This document shows positions 12,382-24,158 of a DNA stretch of 64,000 nt, one piece after another. Below the pieces are notes generated by a model that was not told the DNA's origin, ran no database searches, and saw nothing but the letters and a program-made list of their open reading frames with translations. The position numbers were made by a program, and so were the translations under genes. The DNA comes from Peronospora farinosa (taxonomy: Eukaryota; Oomycota; Peronosporomycetes; Peronosporales; Peronosporaceae): NCBI GenBank assembly GCA_947646735.1, contig CANTFK010000616.1, forward strand, positions 40,671 through 104,670, written 5' to 3'. Positions within the stretch are counted from its first letter, which is position 1. Each line of letters begins with the position of its first letter.

Positions 12382-13235
12382 TTACTGCGGTGGTGGCGGC
12401 GGACTGGATGGTGAGTTGGTCGTAGCTAGCATGTATCCTCTGCGTCTCAAAGCACGTAGCACTACCGGTGTTACAGCAAATGTGAGAGCCCATCGAATGG
12501 GTACAAGCACCTTGTAGAGCGTATAGGCAATGAGGACCGATCCTGCTGAGCTGGTGGTTGTTGACGTGGAAATACCGACCGAGTCCAGGACGGCTTTTAC
12601 ATCAACACCACTGGATACTCCCACGTAAATGATGGAAAAGGATAGCAGCGACAATACAATGTGTGTACAGATGCCTACACGTCCGTACTCGATGGCAAAC
12701 GTCTTGGCTCGTTGACGCCACGATTGTTGTGGCACTTGTTCCATTGGTTGCTGCTTCCACTTCTTCTCTACATCTTCTTCTATCTATTAGCAAAGCACAA
12801 GACACAAAAGTCCATCTACAAGGTCAGAACAATCTGCTTGGAACAAACAAAAGAGACTTTCTTCCGACAAGATCATACTTTAATCGGAGTCAAAGACGTC
12901 GACGTCGGTTCTTCTTCCGTAAGCGGTACTGTCTCTTTCGAATCCCGTGATGTCCTACCACTTGACCAAAGGCGAAGAACGCCATAGTTAGAGCCATGAC
13001 GTATAATAAAGAGCGATGATGGGAAGCCAATGAGCCGGCACGGCACAGCAGCAGCAGCAACTTTAGTAGCAGGTCGACACCAAGAAGAAGAGATAGCGAT
13101 ATAGCTGTTACTGGTAGAAACCATAGACGAAAGTGATCGCGCTACAGGATAGCGTCTATGCACGCTAACGTCGATGCCGCGCTGTACCGTACCTGGACAT
13201 ACACAGAAATACCTCATTCCACCGCGTAACATCAT
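12382..13235 (-). CDS. FAM210/DUF1279 mitochondrial-type membrane protein
   Basis: Two exons, 12879-13235 and 12382-12783, join in frame to 252 aa. The N-terminal exon is rich in Arg/Ser with few acids, as expected for a mitochondrial presequence, but is otherwise not conserved. The second exon has the DUF1279 core: WRQRAKTFAIEYGRVGICTH, the hydrophobic helix IVLSLLSFSIIYVGV, GVDVKAVLD, then a second helix around LIAYTLYKVLVPIRWALTF and TPVVLRALRRRG. FAM210A/B family proteins lie in the inner mitochondrial membrane and affect translation or iron metabolism in animals; function here is inferred only from the fold. Tail-to-tail with RagA, about 180 bases apart. The C-terminus is a proline run (SPPPPPQ). 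Confidence 0.8.
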
Positions 13236-13367
13236 CAAATATAGTCGAAAAATGTAAAAATGACATGTCCGTATTGAACTGTCGTGTTTAGTGTGTTTTT
13301 ACACGAATAATCTAAAGTTATGTAAAGATACATTAAAACCAGGACAGCATTATAGTATAATCAAACA

Positions 13368-15638
13368 ATGCAAAGAATCTACCGGATCTCACATGGATCA
13401 CTCTCTATCGTCGCATCTACGCAATGGTCACGAGGTGGCATTCCATATGTATTGTGTCGAAGTAAAAGAAACATTACAGGTGGAAATCGAGGTGATTTTT
13501 ATGTACAGCAGCGATTAAATCACGCAATCCTGGAAGGCTCATCCCACCAACGTCAACAGTCGTCCTTTTGTCCGAATATTCAACTGAATGATCCAATAAT
13601 GAAACAAAAAGTATCGAAATTAATGCAAAAAGTACTCAAGACAAAGACAAATAATGGTGGTACGTCTTGAGGATTGGAAAAAAGTTTTGAGACAAGGAGA
13701 TGATGTTGTTCACTAGTTTTTTTTAACTTTTTTTTCCTGTGTCTGTTCTGTGGGTGTAGATTTTGTACCGCAAGTGATGATACAGAGTCTATGTACAACA
13801 TATCAAGACATGAACATGGAGGAGAAGAAGCACTTTCTGCTTATTGTCGCACGAGACTTGCACATTGATACGGAAGTGGTGGGTTGAGTGATACAAACAG
13901 TGAGATGTCACTTTTATTGTTGATGAACTGATGAAATAATGCTTTGATTTGGTCTTATGAAGCAGGTTCAAAAAAGTATCATGCAGTTTGAACAGAATAT
14001 GACCAACGTGAAGGATACACAAAGTGGAACTATTGACTGGGAACACGAGAATGTGGAGAGATACTTACGGACGTTCCGTAATCTCCGTAATGCACTGTCA
14101 CCACTTTATGAGGTATGAGAGAGGAACTAGAGAAGCTGTGATAGGTGGGAATTAGTTACAGAGCTGACGGTGTTGGTGCGGACGATGCTATGTAGACCTT
14201 CTTTCAGCAGGTCTTGTCGCAACGGAAAAATGGCATGCTGTTCTTGGTACACATGCGGGCGGATCTACTGCAAGTTTTGCGCAAGAGTGCTACACCTTCT
14301 GAAATTCCTGCTCTTCGTTCACTTGACGCAAGCTTAAAAGTGAGCTCACAAATGTTGTTGTAGTTTTGAGACTAATCAGTGCTTACCATCTGTTATTCGT
14401 TTGTGCATAGCAATTTTTGGCGTCATGGTTTAGCGTTGGTTTTCTGAAGCTGGAGCGTGTGACCTACGAACACTCTTCCGGACAGCTCTTGGAACATATC
14501 ATCCGGTACGAGGCGGTGCACCCTGTGGGCACGATTTCCGAACTGAAGAGGCGTCTGGGTATGTGTGTACATTCAGTTTGCATGGCGATAGCTCGATATT
14601 TGGTGCTCTGACCATAAGCATGTTGTTTTGCTTTTGCTGTCAGGCAAAGGACGACGTTGCTTTGCGTTTTTTCATCCTAGGTAGTTTGCAGCTGGCTGCA
14701 ATGGAGATGAAGCTTGATCTGACGAGGATGCTTTCCTTCATTGTAGTATTCCGGACGAACCTTTGGTGTTCGTGCATGTAGCATTGATGCAAGAGCTAGC
14801 GTCTAGCATGCAAGCTATTCGTGACGAAACAGAGCAATTGGAAGAAGCCTCCCAAGCAAAAGCTGCAATTTTCTACTCCATTTCTTCGACACAAAAAGGT
14901 CTTTCGGTATGTGAGGCGTACCGATTCTTCACTTGACTTTTACGTGTTGGCCATCATTCAGCTAAATTATCGTATCTTGTTATTGGCTACAGGGTGTGGA
15001 CTTGGGCAACTTTCTCATTAAGGAAGTCGCCAAAGCTCTCAAAACAGAGCACCCGCAACTGGAAATGTTTGCGACATTGAGCCCTATGCCTCAATTTATG
15101 ACATGGCTTGAAACTCAGCGGTATAAGACTGATGCGTCGTTGGTTTCCTCGCTGGAATTGGACGCGCTAATTGACGTACTGGACGACCGTGGAACTACTC
15201 CCCAGTCAGATTCCACCGCTGTGTCAATTGTGTTGAACGCACTTTCGATTGAGGGCTGGAGCGAGGATCCGAATCTGGTTGCAGCGCTGAAGCCTATCAT
15301 GCTGAAGCTTGGCGTTCACTACATTTATTATGAAAAGAAACGTGGAAAGGCGCTTGATCCTGTTGCAAACTTCCACGTCCGAAATGGCGCAATTTTCGAG
15401 CGCATTAACTGGCTAGCAGATCCGTCCACGAAGGTACGTGAGCCAATTCTAGATTGTTTAGCGAGTCTTTTCTAACCCATTTGAGAAATTTTTGTGCTTG
15501 TAGCAAAGCGCTGGAATGATGATCACCTACAAGTATGATCTCGCGCATGTAGCGACAAATAACGAAAGTTACTTGCTCCACAACATTATTCCAATTGGGC
15601 TTCAGCCGCAACAAGTACTCGGAGCTCGCATCATGTAG
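13368..15638 (+). CDS. Malonyl-CoA decarboxylase
   Basis: Converts malonyl-CoA to acetyl-CoA and so controls fatty-acid oxidation and removes malonyl-CoA in organelles. Nine exons join in frame: 13368-13659, 13760-13878, 13966-14112, 14196-14339, 14411-14558, 14644-14680, 14747-14906, 14993-15433 and 15504-15638 (540 aa). Family blocks are FLASWFSVGFLKLERVTY, EAVHPV, FYSISSTQKGL (the catalytic Ser region), LGNFLIKEV, LSPMPQF, DPVANFHVRNGA (the catalytic His region) and RINWLAD. The first exon, rich in Ser, Arg and Gln, reads like a mitochondrial presequence. There is no peroxisomal SKL; the protein ends LGARIM. Exon 6 is only 37 bases. Confidence 0.94.
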
Positions 15639-16154
15639 TGGTGTATTTTAGTTACAGCATAAAAAGATTGATTCAGCTGAAGTTCATTACCGCCAGGTAG
15701 CTCTCGGTTTTATCGTTGCGACGGACTGCACATTCATCGTGGTCGTGATGGCACAGACAAGATCGACGTGTAACTGGTATACGAAGTGGGCAAAGGACTT
15801 CTATGTTCGGAAAGTTCCTTGACTTGAAATATCGCATTTAACTTCTTCGTTGCAGGGTCTAGGAAATCACAACGAGAATCGCACCACACGGACCATATAC
15901 CAAATGAACAAGTAAGCGAGTCGTACCAGTTTTTTTTATTTACTTGTTCGTGATACTTCCTCGATATCCAAAGTCTTGTGCAGCTGAGCGACACGTAGGA
16001 TATGGAGCTCAGCGTTAGTCATGCTTTCAGGCTTCGTGCTTGTAGCTATTTGCTGGTGAGAATCCACTGCTTGCTGGTGTGCTCTCTTGCCGAAAATTTG
16101 ACTGCCGAGCTAATTATGTTTGCTTGTTTGCTTCATTGACGGTGCTCAAAGCGT
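15639..16154. other. Intergenic between convergent genes, no gene seen
   Basis: 516 bases between the 3' ends of malonyl-CoA decarboxylase (plus) and PP2A B55 (minus). Both 3' UTRs should lie here. Short open frames show no protein-like composition. Confidence 0.5.
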
Positions 16155-18015
16155 CTAGGCGGCATACACAAAGAGGCTGTTGCGAATGGATACAGCGACT
16201 TCACCCAATGACGGGTGCCAGCTAGTCTGCAAGATCTTCTTTGAGAAATCCAATGCATCCGGATTGCCCGGAGCAGGCATGGCGGCAATCTGCTGCGCAA
16301 GACCACGCTGGGGCATGGAGTGGCGGCGACTCACTCGCGCAGTACGCGGAGTAATGGAAATATCAGCGCGCCCGTAGCGGTCATAAATATGGAACTCGCT
16401 GTTGTACGAGCCCGTGATAAAGTTATTACCGTCTCCGCTAATCGCACACTCGAACTTATCGAAGATACAGTCGCTCTCATACAGATCACCTAGCCGTGGA
16501 CGTAGGTGCTCGTGAATCTGCTCATCACGAGAAGTTAGCAGTTCGTTCCACTCACCTCAAATCTTCCAGTAAGATTAGTACTAAAGCAATAATTTGCTTA
16601 CATTGATCGTTTGAACTGGACGTGAGTTCATGTTGATGTCCCAGACCTTCAGTGTGAGGAAATCGCGCGCGATAATGTATCGGCCATCGGGAGAAAATTT
16701 GATGTCTGAAATGGATGCGATAATCTCAGAAAAGAAGCTTCGTGCTTCAGGGTCTTCTTGCTCTTCGAACACTGTATTTGCATTCAACAAAACCAAACCG
16801 ATATGTTTCTCAAACTTTCAAAGAACACAACAAAGAGAAACAAGTAACATGGCTCACCTTGAGAGTATGAGTCGCACAATGCAGCCTGCCGCATGTCCCC
16901 TAGCTTGATAGCACCACGACTGGTGCTATACATCATCGTGCTGCAGTGTGTTGGATGAAAATCCGCGGCTGTGATGACCTCGGTAAGCTCCTCCATGTTT
17001 GCTGGCTTAATGTCCACGATATCTACAAAAAGTGTGTGATTAGAGCTATGTCTACCCTGAAGGCATCGCTACCAAATACTAATCACTCACTGAAACTTTG
17101 ATTCGAGATGCCAAGGCTCCACAAATTCACACGAAGGTCGTCCGCGGACATGAACGTCTCACCGTCGCTGTTGATAGCAATCGAGTTGATGTGGTACGTG
17201 TGCGCATTAGCGTAAATCTTCTTGGCAGTAGATGTCGTTACTTGTCCACGCACATGGGCCTGTGGTAGTCGAATAAGCTCTGGTGTTAATTGTTCTCGTG
17301 GAACATGAGCGAGTTCCTGTCCATTGTACGTCGTGACTTCACAGACACTACGCTCGTGCACCTTCCATAGTTTAATGGTCTTGTCATTAGTGGACAATAG
17401 ACACTGCGACCCGTTGGATGATCGGCACCACTTGATCTGGTTAATCTTTTCTTCAATTTCTAGACTCTTCAGGTAGTCAAATTCAGCATTGTGGCTCTGA
17501 TACTCCGTGTACAGCTGGTATTGTGGGTCAGTTGTTCCGCTGTACATGTTTTGGTTCTATCATAATCCACCCCATTCCAAAAACACACTTGTTAGATATC
17601 GTAAGATTAGGAAACAGCACTGTACGCAGCACTGTACACAACTTACCGATGTTGGGTTTCCATGGCGACAGTAAATGGCGATTCGTCCACCTTTGTTTCC
17701 GGTTGCAAGAAAGTCTCCCGACCGATCATATTCAATAGCCGAAATCACCTCAGCTGTGTGAATCATATCATCAACTGTTATCAACCACTTCATCTCCATA
17801 CACTCAAAAGCAAACCATAGCACAAAGAGAGACAAACCTTCCACAAAGCTTCGCGTGCTATCTCCAGCTGAAAAGACTTGAGCCCATTCCGCTTCAGCTT
17901 CACGTATCGGTTCGACCATATCAACTTTCAGTCTGTCATTCGTGTGTTTGAGTCTTGACAATGCCCCTGCACGGCCATCGTCTCGTACGTCTCCTTGTAA
18001 AGTGGATTGCGTCAT
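16155..18015 (-). CDS. PP2A regulatory subunit B (B55 type)
   Basis: WD40 regulatory subunit that targets protein phosphatase 2A, for example in mitotic exit. Six exons join in frame: 17838-18015, 17647-17774, 17091-17556, 16858-17022, 16602-16771 and 16155-16517 (489 aa; usual 440-500). Clear B55 blocks are [67 protein letters not shown], the very conserved [18 protein letters not shown] across exons 3/4, and [15 protein letters not shown], with KVWDINM. ATG 18015 was chosen because the acidic N-terminal helix EWAQVFSAG lies just after it. Upstream, a minus-strand ATG at about 18362 opens a further 46-codon frame that could be an alternative first exon. Confidence 0.94.
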
Positions 18016-18055
18016 GCAAACGCAAGTAAGAAAAAAGAGAAATTGCAACCCCAGC

Positions 18056-18109
<54 letters not shown>

Positions 18110-18562
18110 TGACTATTGGCACTGCACGAAGGGCCGCAGCTCGGGAGTTTCAAATTGACAGGAAGCGACCGCTTAATACTGAACAAAAGCCAATGAAATA
18201 CGTATCTAGCTATAACCTTTAACGAATCCAATACAGTCCTAAAGTAACAGTGTTGATCGCTTCGTCTCTCGCTCGATATCGTTCAATAACTCGCTCTCGA
18301 TGTGCACGAGGAATGAGGTCTTGACCCATTGCGATCTTCAATACCCCAAATTGTTCCATACTTTATTTTGACCACTTGGAAACGTTTGTAGCCATATTTT
18401 ACACCAATCATAACCCACGGACGTAAAAATTCGAAGCGATTTTTTTAGAAAAAGCGACTAATTATCGAAACAGGGATGGTAAATGTATCCATGTCAGTAA
18501 AAAAAACAGGACAATGTCACTCAAGCGAGTAAAGTGGCTACTCGACCGCGGACGTAGTGGGA
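18016..18562. other. Divergent promoter region with GA microsatellite
   Basis: 547 bases between PP2A B55 (minus) and the SLF2-like gene (plus). It holds a long GA run and, on the minus strand, a short open frame from about 18362 that starts MEQFGVLKIAMGQD. I cannot assign that frame; it may be an upstream exon or uORF of B55. Confidence 0.45.
18059..18106. repeat. GA dinucleotide microsatellite (about 23 units)
   Basis: Uninterrupted GA run of about 46 bases on the plus strand (CT on the B55 sense strand), about 45 bases upstream of the B55 start codon, probably in its 5' UTR or promoter. Confidence 0.95.
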
Positions 18563-20608
18563 ATGGCAGGAACGAGTTCGTCTCGTATCTCTAGCACCAA
18601 GTCAAACGCTATTGGAAAGCGACAATGTACTGCATCAGATACGTCTTCATCTTCTGATGATCAGGATCTCGTAATTGACGCTCGTTCGCATCGAAAAAAG
18701 CGTCACAAAGCAAGTACAATTCTGTCTCAATTTACAAGTCTCGATGCATTATTAAATGACGATTTGGCGGAGAAACGCAAGCGTCAGAACCGTGGACAAA
18801 AGCTGCAACAATTGCGGGAAGAGAGTGAAGCTGCAGAAAAAGACGCATCAATTGGAACTTCGTCGTCAATGAAGAAATTGATGACGAAGATGGCGAGCAA
18901 CATGTCGACACTAGCAGACGATGAGTATTTGTTTACTGCCTCTGTGTCAGTACCAGATGAGAAGTTTGGCTATGTATTTACTCCTATACAAGAGGTGTGA
19001 AGTAACTGTAGCTGTAGATTTGAGTGCAGGAGATGGGATATTGACTCAATAACTTGGTGTTGTTTATGTTTGTGATGTAGCCGTTAATGTACCGGACGTA
19101 CAAAGCAACAGAGATGGAGCTACAGAGTGACCTGAAGCTCATGTATGAGACTATGCAATCTACTGATGATGTAGAGTTGAGTGGACTGCTGTGGTCGAAA
19201 GCTATTCTGATTCGCTGCATGCTCAAGCATCAAAATGAATCGACTGGCAGTGGCTCTGCTATGAAATCTTTTAACTTGCCTTCGAAGATTGGGTCATGGC
19301 TATTTATGACAAGTAGGTTGCTGTCTTTGATGTCGGATTAGCATATGGTATAGAGGTATGTCATGTGACGAACTGATGAGTGTATGCAGTGTCAACTCAC
19401 AGCAATAGCCACGTGGTTGGAGGTTGTTATAGCAATCTGTTTTTGATTCAGAGCTCGGTCCAGAAAACGTTTAGCCCAAGATTAAGCTCGGGACTTCCTG
19501 TGGCGTGCTTCTCTCACCCGATCGAAGATTATCGCTCAGCGTTTGGCAGTCAGGCCCCTTGTATCGAAACAGAATGGAAACCATCCATTTACGACTTCCT
19601 CAACGCCTTTCGCGCCTACGGCTTCCAGGATAGCAAGCGATCCATGAGTGTGAAAAGCAAGATTCCAGTAACACCACCGTCGACAAAGAACGCTCACGTG
19701 TTGCCCTTTCCGACCGTTAATATGCACTACATGCTGATGTATTTGGTGCTTTGTTTGCGCACAAAGACGCTGACGTTGGAAGGTTATGACGCGTTTAGCT
19801 TTACTATGTTCTTCCTGCGGATGCAGTTTGAGAACGATATACATGCCAGTATTGTAGATATGGCTACCATCTGTATCGAAGAGCTCCTGGACGTGTTTCC
19901 ACGCGCGGAATGGCGAAGAGAGTGGGCACCGCAGCTTGTTCTACGGATTGCTGGAGCGACTGAAGGCTTGTTTGACTCGGCAGCAGGCTGGCTTGCAGTT
20001 GCTCGTCGGCTTCCGCGCACAATGCGTGGCACGCAACTCACCACAGGACTGGCAATCTATGTCTTGCAACACCGTATCGACAAAAAAACAAAAGAGGGGG
20101 TACGTCAACCACGTCGTACTCTTGTATCGACCTTACTAATCATGTGCTTTTTTTCGATGTCTAGGCAATTTCTGAGAGGCCTCTAAAGTTTCCGATCCAG
20201 AGTGGTCTTGTCGTGGACATTGTAGCTGGCATTGTCGAGGACTTGACACACAAGTACGCGAAGAAACGCAAGACAGGCAAGGCATCGAAAACCGCACCGC
20301 CGTTTGATTTATTGTGTAAGAAGGTGGCATTGATGGACCTAGCTCTGCAAGCGTTCCTCAACATCCTTACTCCAAAGGAGATGGAAATTATGCTTAACAA
20401 ACTGGACCAGCTGGCTGACGCACACAAGTCTACTATGTCAGCAAAATGGCACGAGCTCAAGACACTTGTAAGTCTCATGCATCGCAAGTACTCACTTGAA
20501 AACTTGCGCATCGGCCGGAGTTCATCTTCGTGTGCGAAAACTGTGCTGTTTTGTGACGATGACGACGAGTTGCACTCGAGTGAACTGGACAAGCAGATTG
20601 ACTGTTAA
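18563..20608 (+). CDS. Probable SLF2/CANIN-domain-like protein
   Basis: Four exons join in frame: 18563-18994, 19081-19312, 19390-20099 and 20165-20608 (605 aa). ATG 18563 is the first in-frame ATG. The N-terminus is Ser/Arg/Lys-rich with a putative nuclear signal (RKKRHKAS), followed by FTSLDALLNDD. The middle is helical and hydrophobic, with IGSWLFMTMSTHSNSHVV, a block around TEWKPSIYDFLNAFRAYGF, and MHYMLMYLVLCLRTKTLTL. The end is acidic (FCDDDDELHSSE). The order FxSLDxLL / WLF / long helical repeats recalls the CANIN domain of SLF2, which links SMC5/6 to damaged DNA. This is a resemblance from memory only. Tail-to-tail with CDC5, 101 bases apart. Confidence 0.5.
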
Positions 20609-20709
20609 TAAGCATTGAGCACAGCACAAGGTCGCAAAAAGCCTTGACGACGGCCATGTATTTGAAAATGGTGGGCATGTTTCGCACGTGGTGCATTATT
20701 CACCTATCA

Positions 20710-23016
20710 TTACTGCTGCTCTTGGAGCAGCGCCGCATACTGTTTCTGCAATTTGACTTCAGCCAACTGCTGCGAGTTCACGTCGTTCGCCAGCCGTGTC
20801 ATGCGGCTCTGCAGAGCCTGGGTCTCGAGACTTGATAAATTCTCAAAGCACGCCTGTTCAATCGCAGCGTTCTGAAGCTCTGACTTGTGCTTGTGCAGTG
20901 TTTGCAGGCCCTGCTCCAAGCGGCGGTAAAGTCCACCATTTACGACTCGCACACGTGCATCGAGCTTCTGTGCGCGTTTACTAAGGAGTTGCTCAGTTTC
21001 CTTCAGCTCTGCAAAACGAGCTTGCACGGCACGCAACTTGTCTTTAGCTGATGCAGCAAACTGAAAAAAGACGCCGCTTTTTCCGTCACTCTCCGCCTTG
21101 CTGAGATAACGCACTTGCACTTCCTTCCACTTCGCACTTAGAATTGAGGCATCTTTGGGCTTCCATACGTCGTTCGCACTACACAGACTGGCTTCAATCT
21201 GCACCATTTGCCGCGCGCGTTCAATATCAGTGTCCGAGAATTGTTGTAGATGCGGCATCGCGCCAGTACTCGATGACTTTTTGCGCTTCTTGTTTTTCTT
21301 GGACTTACCATCATCCACTGGGTGTTTGGCAAGATCATGTTCTAGCATGCAGTACATTTCGTCGGCAACCTCATTCACTGCACTGTGAATCAACACCTTT
21401 TTCACTTTCGAAGGACGAGGAAGACCCTTCTGTACAGCAGCAGACCGCCGCTTGAGTTCACGATCGTGATCAAGCTCGCGCTGTTGTTGCTCGCGAGTTT
21501 CTCGCTCTCCAGCATCCTCCTCCTGGAGTGCATTAACACGATCGTCGCCAGCTTCCTCTTTCTCTGGAACGTTAATCTCGTATTCGTTTTGCGGTGCGGG
21601 CAAGCTGTCAAAACCTTGACGAAGGCTGCTGACCAATCGCTTTGTCCGAGCCTTTTCGGACCTGGCATTCTCAGCCTCGGTGCCATAAAGCTGCTCCGGG
21701 TTGATGCCCAGTTCGTCACGCAAAGGCGTACGCGTAGCAGCCATCGATGTTTTGTCGCTCGCTGCACTAGCGATTGCTGACGAGGGTGTACGTGACGGAG
21801 TCGCCCCAGCATAACCCGTTCCCTCGTAAAGCTCGACATTTTCACCACCTAGAAGCGGAGTGGCACTGCTTCGCATGGCTAACAGGTTCGCCGTTTCCTG
21901 CATGATATTGTCATGCACATCTCGAATCAACGGCGTAGCCGATGCGTCTCCTCTAACCGAACGCAGCGGGGTGACACTATAGTCACCCATGAGAGCACGC
22001 GTCTCAGAGGCCGACCCATTCTCAAGTGCGAGTGCAGCTGCATGGGTTGCATGCATGCCTAGCTTTGCTAGATCGCTCAACTCCTCGTTAGAAACGACCG
22101 GAGCAGGCAGGTCCAGCGGAGTGCGCTTGATGACATTAATCGGGTCATTCTTCTCGTTCACCGCAGCGATAATCTGGGGCAAATTCGACTTTACAAGTGA
22201 TTTCTGTCGTTTTGCATCTTGTTTGCGCTCCTTTTTCTCTTGAATATCACGTCGTACCCCTTCAAGTTTATCCAGTTGCAATGCTGCACGTTTCGGGTCA
22301 ATTCCTTTGCTCGAGATACGTTTTTCTTCTGCAACATTATAAAACCCCGCTGGAGCTTTCTTTTCAAATGGAATTTCACTTGCATAGTCAATGTATTTGC
22401 GTTTTTTCATGTGTCCTGTTGGAGTTGACGACATGATGCCAGCTGCTTTTAATTCCCGTTTTTTTTGTAACGCTGCAAGTCGTCGAGCTTCTTCCAATTG
22501 TTTTTCACGAGCTTTTCGTTTTGCTTTTTTCCCCTTGGTATTAGCAAGTCGAGCTCTTGCTTCGGACAACATTTCCTTCTCATCTTCATCCATATCAACT
22601 GGATCAGGTCGTGCTGGTTTATTTTCTGGATTCGGATCAATTTCTCCTGGTCGTAACCGTCTTGGATCATCAGTCACTTCCATCCCTTCTTTCTCCTGGG
22701 CTGCATCCAATAAACGTTCATAATGTTCCATACATTGAGCCGCTGTACGTCCAACAATTGGAGCAATTGTACGCCATTGAGACGGCATGAGCTTGACTAA
22801 ATGCAGTAATTTTTCTTCTTCTTGACGATTCCATTCCGTCTTTTTAATACTTGGATCAAGCCATTCATACCAACGTGCTTTGCATTGTTTTGCGGATTTC
22901 CGTGATAATAAAGAAGCGACACGTGCCCATTGATTCATCCCGTACTTCATCACAGCTGCTTTCAGGATTTCATCCTCTGTATTCTTCCACACACCGCCCT
23001 TGATCATAATCCGCAT
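20710..23016 (-). CDS. CDC5L: CDC5/Cef1 splicing factor
   Basis: Core member of the Prp19/NTC complex that activates the spliceosome; also linked to cell-cycle control. Single exon, 768 aa (human CDC5L is 802). The N-terminus MRIMIKGGVWKNTEDEILKA is the standard start. Two Myb-type repeats follow (about residues 8-56 and 60-107), with the W spacing GVWKNTED/NQWARVASL and EWNRQEEEKLL/QWRTIAPIVGR. Then come the conserved PGEIDPNPENKPARPDPVDM segment, a Lys/Arg-rich helical region with ARLANTKGKKAKRKAREKQL, ETQ-like TPL repeats (TPLRSVRG, TPLIRD, TPLLGG, TPSRTPSS) that are typical phospho-sites, and a C-terminal coiled coil. Confidence 0.97.
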   Translation of the reverse strand: MRIMIKGGVWKNTEDEILKAAVMKYGMNQWARVASLLSRKSAKQCKARWYEWLDPSIKKTEWNRQEEEKLLHLVKLMPSQWRTIAPIVGRTAAQCMEHYERLLDAAQEKEGMEVTDDPRRLRPGEIDPNPENKPARPDPVDMDEDEKEMLSEARARLANTKGKKAKRKAREKQLEEARRLAALQKKRELKAAGIMSSTPTGHMKKRKYIDYASEIPFEKKAPAGFYNVAEEKRISSKGIDPKRAALQLDKLEGVRRDIQEKKERKQDAKRQKSLVKSNLPQIIAAVNEKNDPINVIKRTPLDLPAPVVSNEELSDLAKLGMHATHAAALALENGSASETRALMGDYSVTPLRSVRGDASATPLIRDVHDNIMQETANLLAMRSSATPLLGGENVELYEGTGYAGATPSRTPSSAIASAASDKTSMAATRTPLRDELGINPEQLYGTEAENARSEKARTKRLVSSLRQGFDSLPAPQNEYEINVPEKEEAGDDRVNALQEEDAGERETREQQQRELDHDRELKRRSAAVQKGLPRPSKVKKVLIHSAVNEVADEMYCMLEHDLAKHPVDDGKSKKNKKRKKSSSTGAMPHLQQFSDTDIERARQMVQIEASLCSANDVWKPKDASILSAKWKEVQVRYLSKAESDGKSGVFFQFAASAKDKLRAVQARFAELKETEQLLSKRAQKLDARVRVVNGGLYRRLEQGLQTLHKHKSELQNAAIEQACFENLSSLETQALQSRMTRLANDVNSQQLAEVKLQKQYAALLQEQQ

Positions 23017-23178
23017 GGTTCCGAGAGGGAGGACCGACCAATTGTTTCATGTATACGTGGTGTGTCGAGCTTGTACAAATCATGTGGACCACACAACACC
23101 GTCGGTGCAAAGAATGTTCGCCGTATGTTTACCGTATTTTAGAAGAAGACAAGAAGTTGGATGTAGTCCACATACATT

Positions 23179-24063
23179 ATGGACGAACGGGGACACGATC
23201 TGCAGACGCAGCTGGAGTTGATGGAATGTACTGGACGTGTCGTACACGATTTAGTGGCGAAATTACTAACGACATACAAAGAACAAGAGGAATTTCATAC
23301 TCTCTTTGCTAACCGTCTCAAAGACATTGCCATCCAACAGAAAGACGCGACGCTCGTGGTGAAATGTTTTGAAGAATTGAGTAAATGTAGTCACCAAATG
23401 GCAATGGAATGTCACAATATCATGATTCAACGACCCGAAAGGGAAGTGTTACATGTGTGGAATCAGATTCAGAAGTATGTAATTGTACCAATGAAGGTAC
23501 GAGGATAAAAAAGAACAAGAACAAGAGGGGGATTTTCTTTGACTCGGGAGATGTTGAATTCATGTAGAAACTACTGGAAGATCGAGAAAAAGCTCTAAAG
23601 ATTGAGATGCAATTGCAATTGGAGTATGAGGAATTGAAGGTACAGAAGAAGGAAAACATGGAAATAAAGAGGAATCGAGGGATTGATATGACCGTTTTTT
23701 TTATGCGGTTTCTAGCAAGGAAGTGCTGCCAAGGAAAAGAAATTGCGCATGTTGTCGGATCAGAAACGTCGTGTGGAAAATGTTAATGCGTTGCTGGAGA
23801 CACATATGGAACAGTTTGATCATTATCGTACAGAGACACTGAAGGTGTGGTTGTGTAGCGTTGAGATGTTTCGTGGTGTATGGAGAGAGTTGCTAAGTTG
23901 TTGCATCTGTTTGTAGAAACTTGTGAGCGAGTTGGCGCGTTCACAGGCTTTTTATCATGCAAAAGGACTGGAACTCTTTGCTGTACCATGTCAAGCTATT
24001 GCAGAGATTTGCACTACAAGTGGAAAAGGAACAGCACAAGTTGTTCCTGCTGACGCGACGTAA
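23179..24063 (+). CDS. FAM92/CIBAR-like BAR-domain protein
   Basis: Four exons join in frame: 23179-23496, 23568-23639, 23716-23844 and 23917-24063 (221 aa). The protein is almost wholly helical: LLTTYKEQEEFHTLFANRLK, a middle helix with VWNQIQKYVIVPMKKLLEDRE, a charged coiled coil, and a last helix LARSQAFYHAKGLELFAVPC. The order and the terminal FYHAKGLE-type motif resemble FAM92 (CIBAR1/2), a BAR-like protein at ciliary basal bodies. If correct, it would fit an organism that builds flagella (zoospores). Other BAR or sorting-nexin families are possible. Divergent from CDC5, 162 bases apart. Confidence 0.55.
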
Positions 24064-24158
24064 TTGCACGGTTGAAACTCCGCCAGATCATTTCATATAT
24101 CCCATGTCTGTTTGTTGTACCATGTGAAGCATAACGTCTTTTATTCCGTTCTTTCGAG

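Noticed and set aside
13789..14046. Minus-strand ORFs across malonyl-CoA decarboxylase exons
   Set aside because: They cross splice sites of a well-supported plus-strand gene and have no family resemblance.
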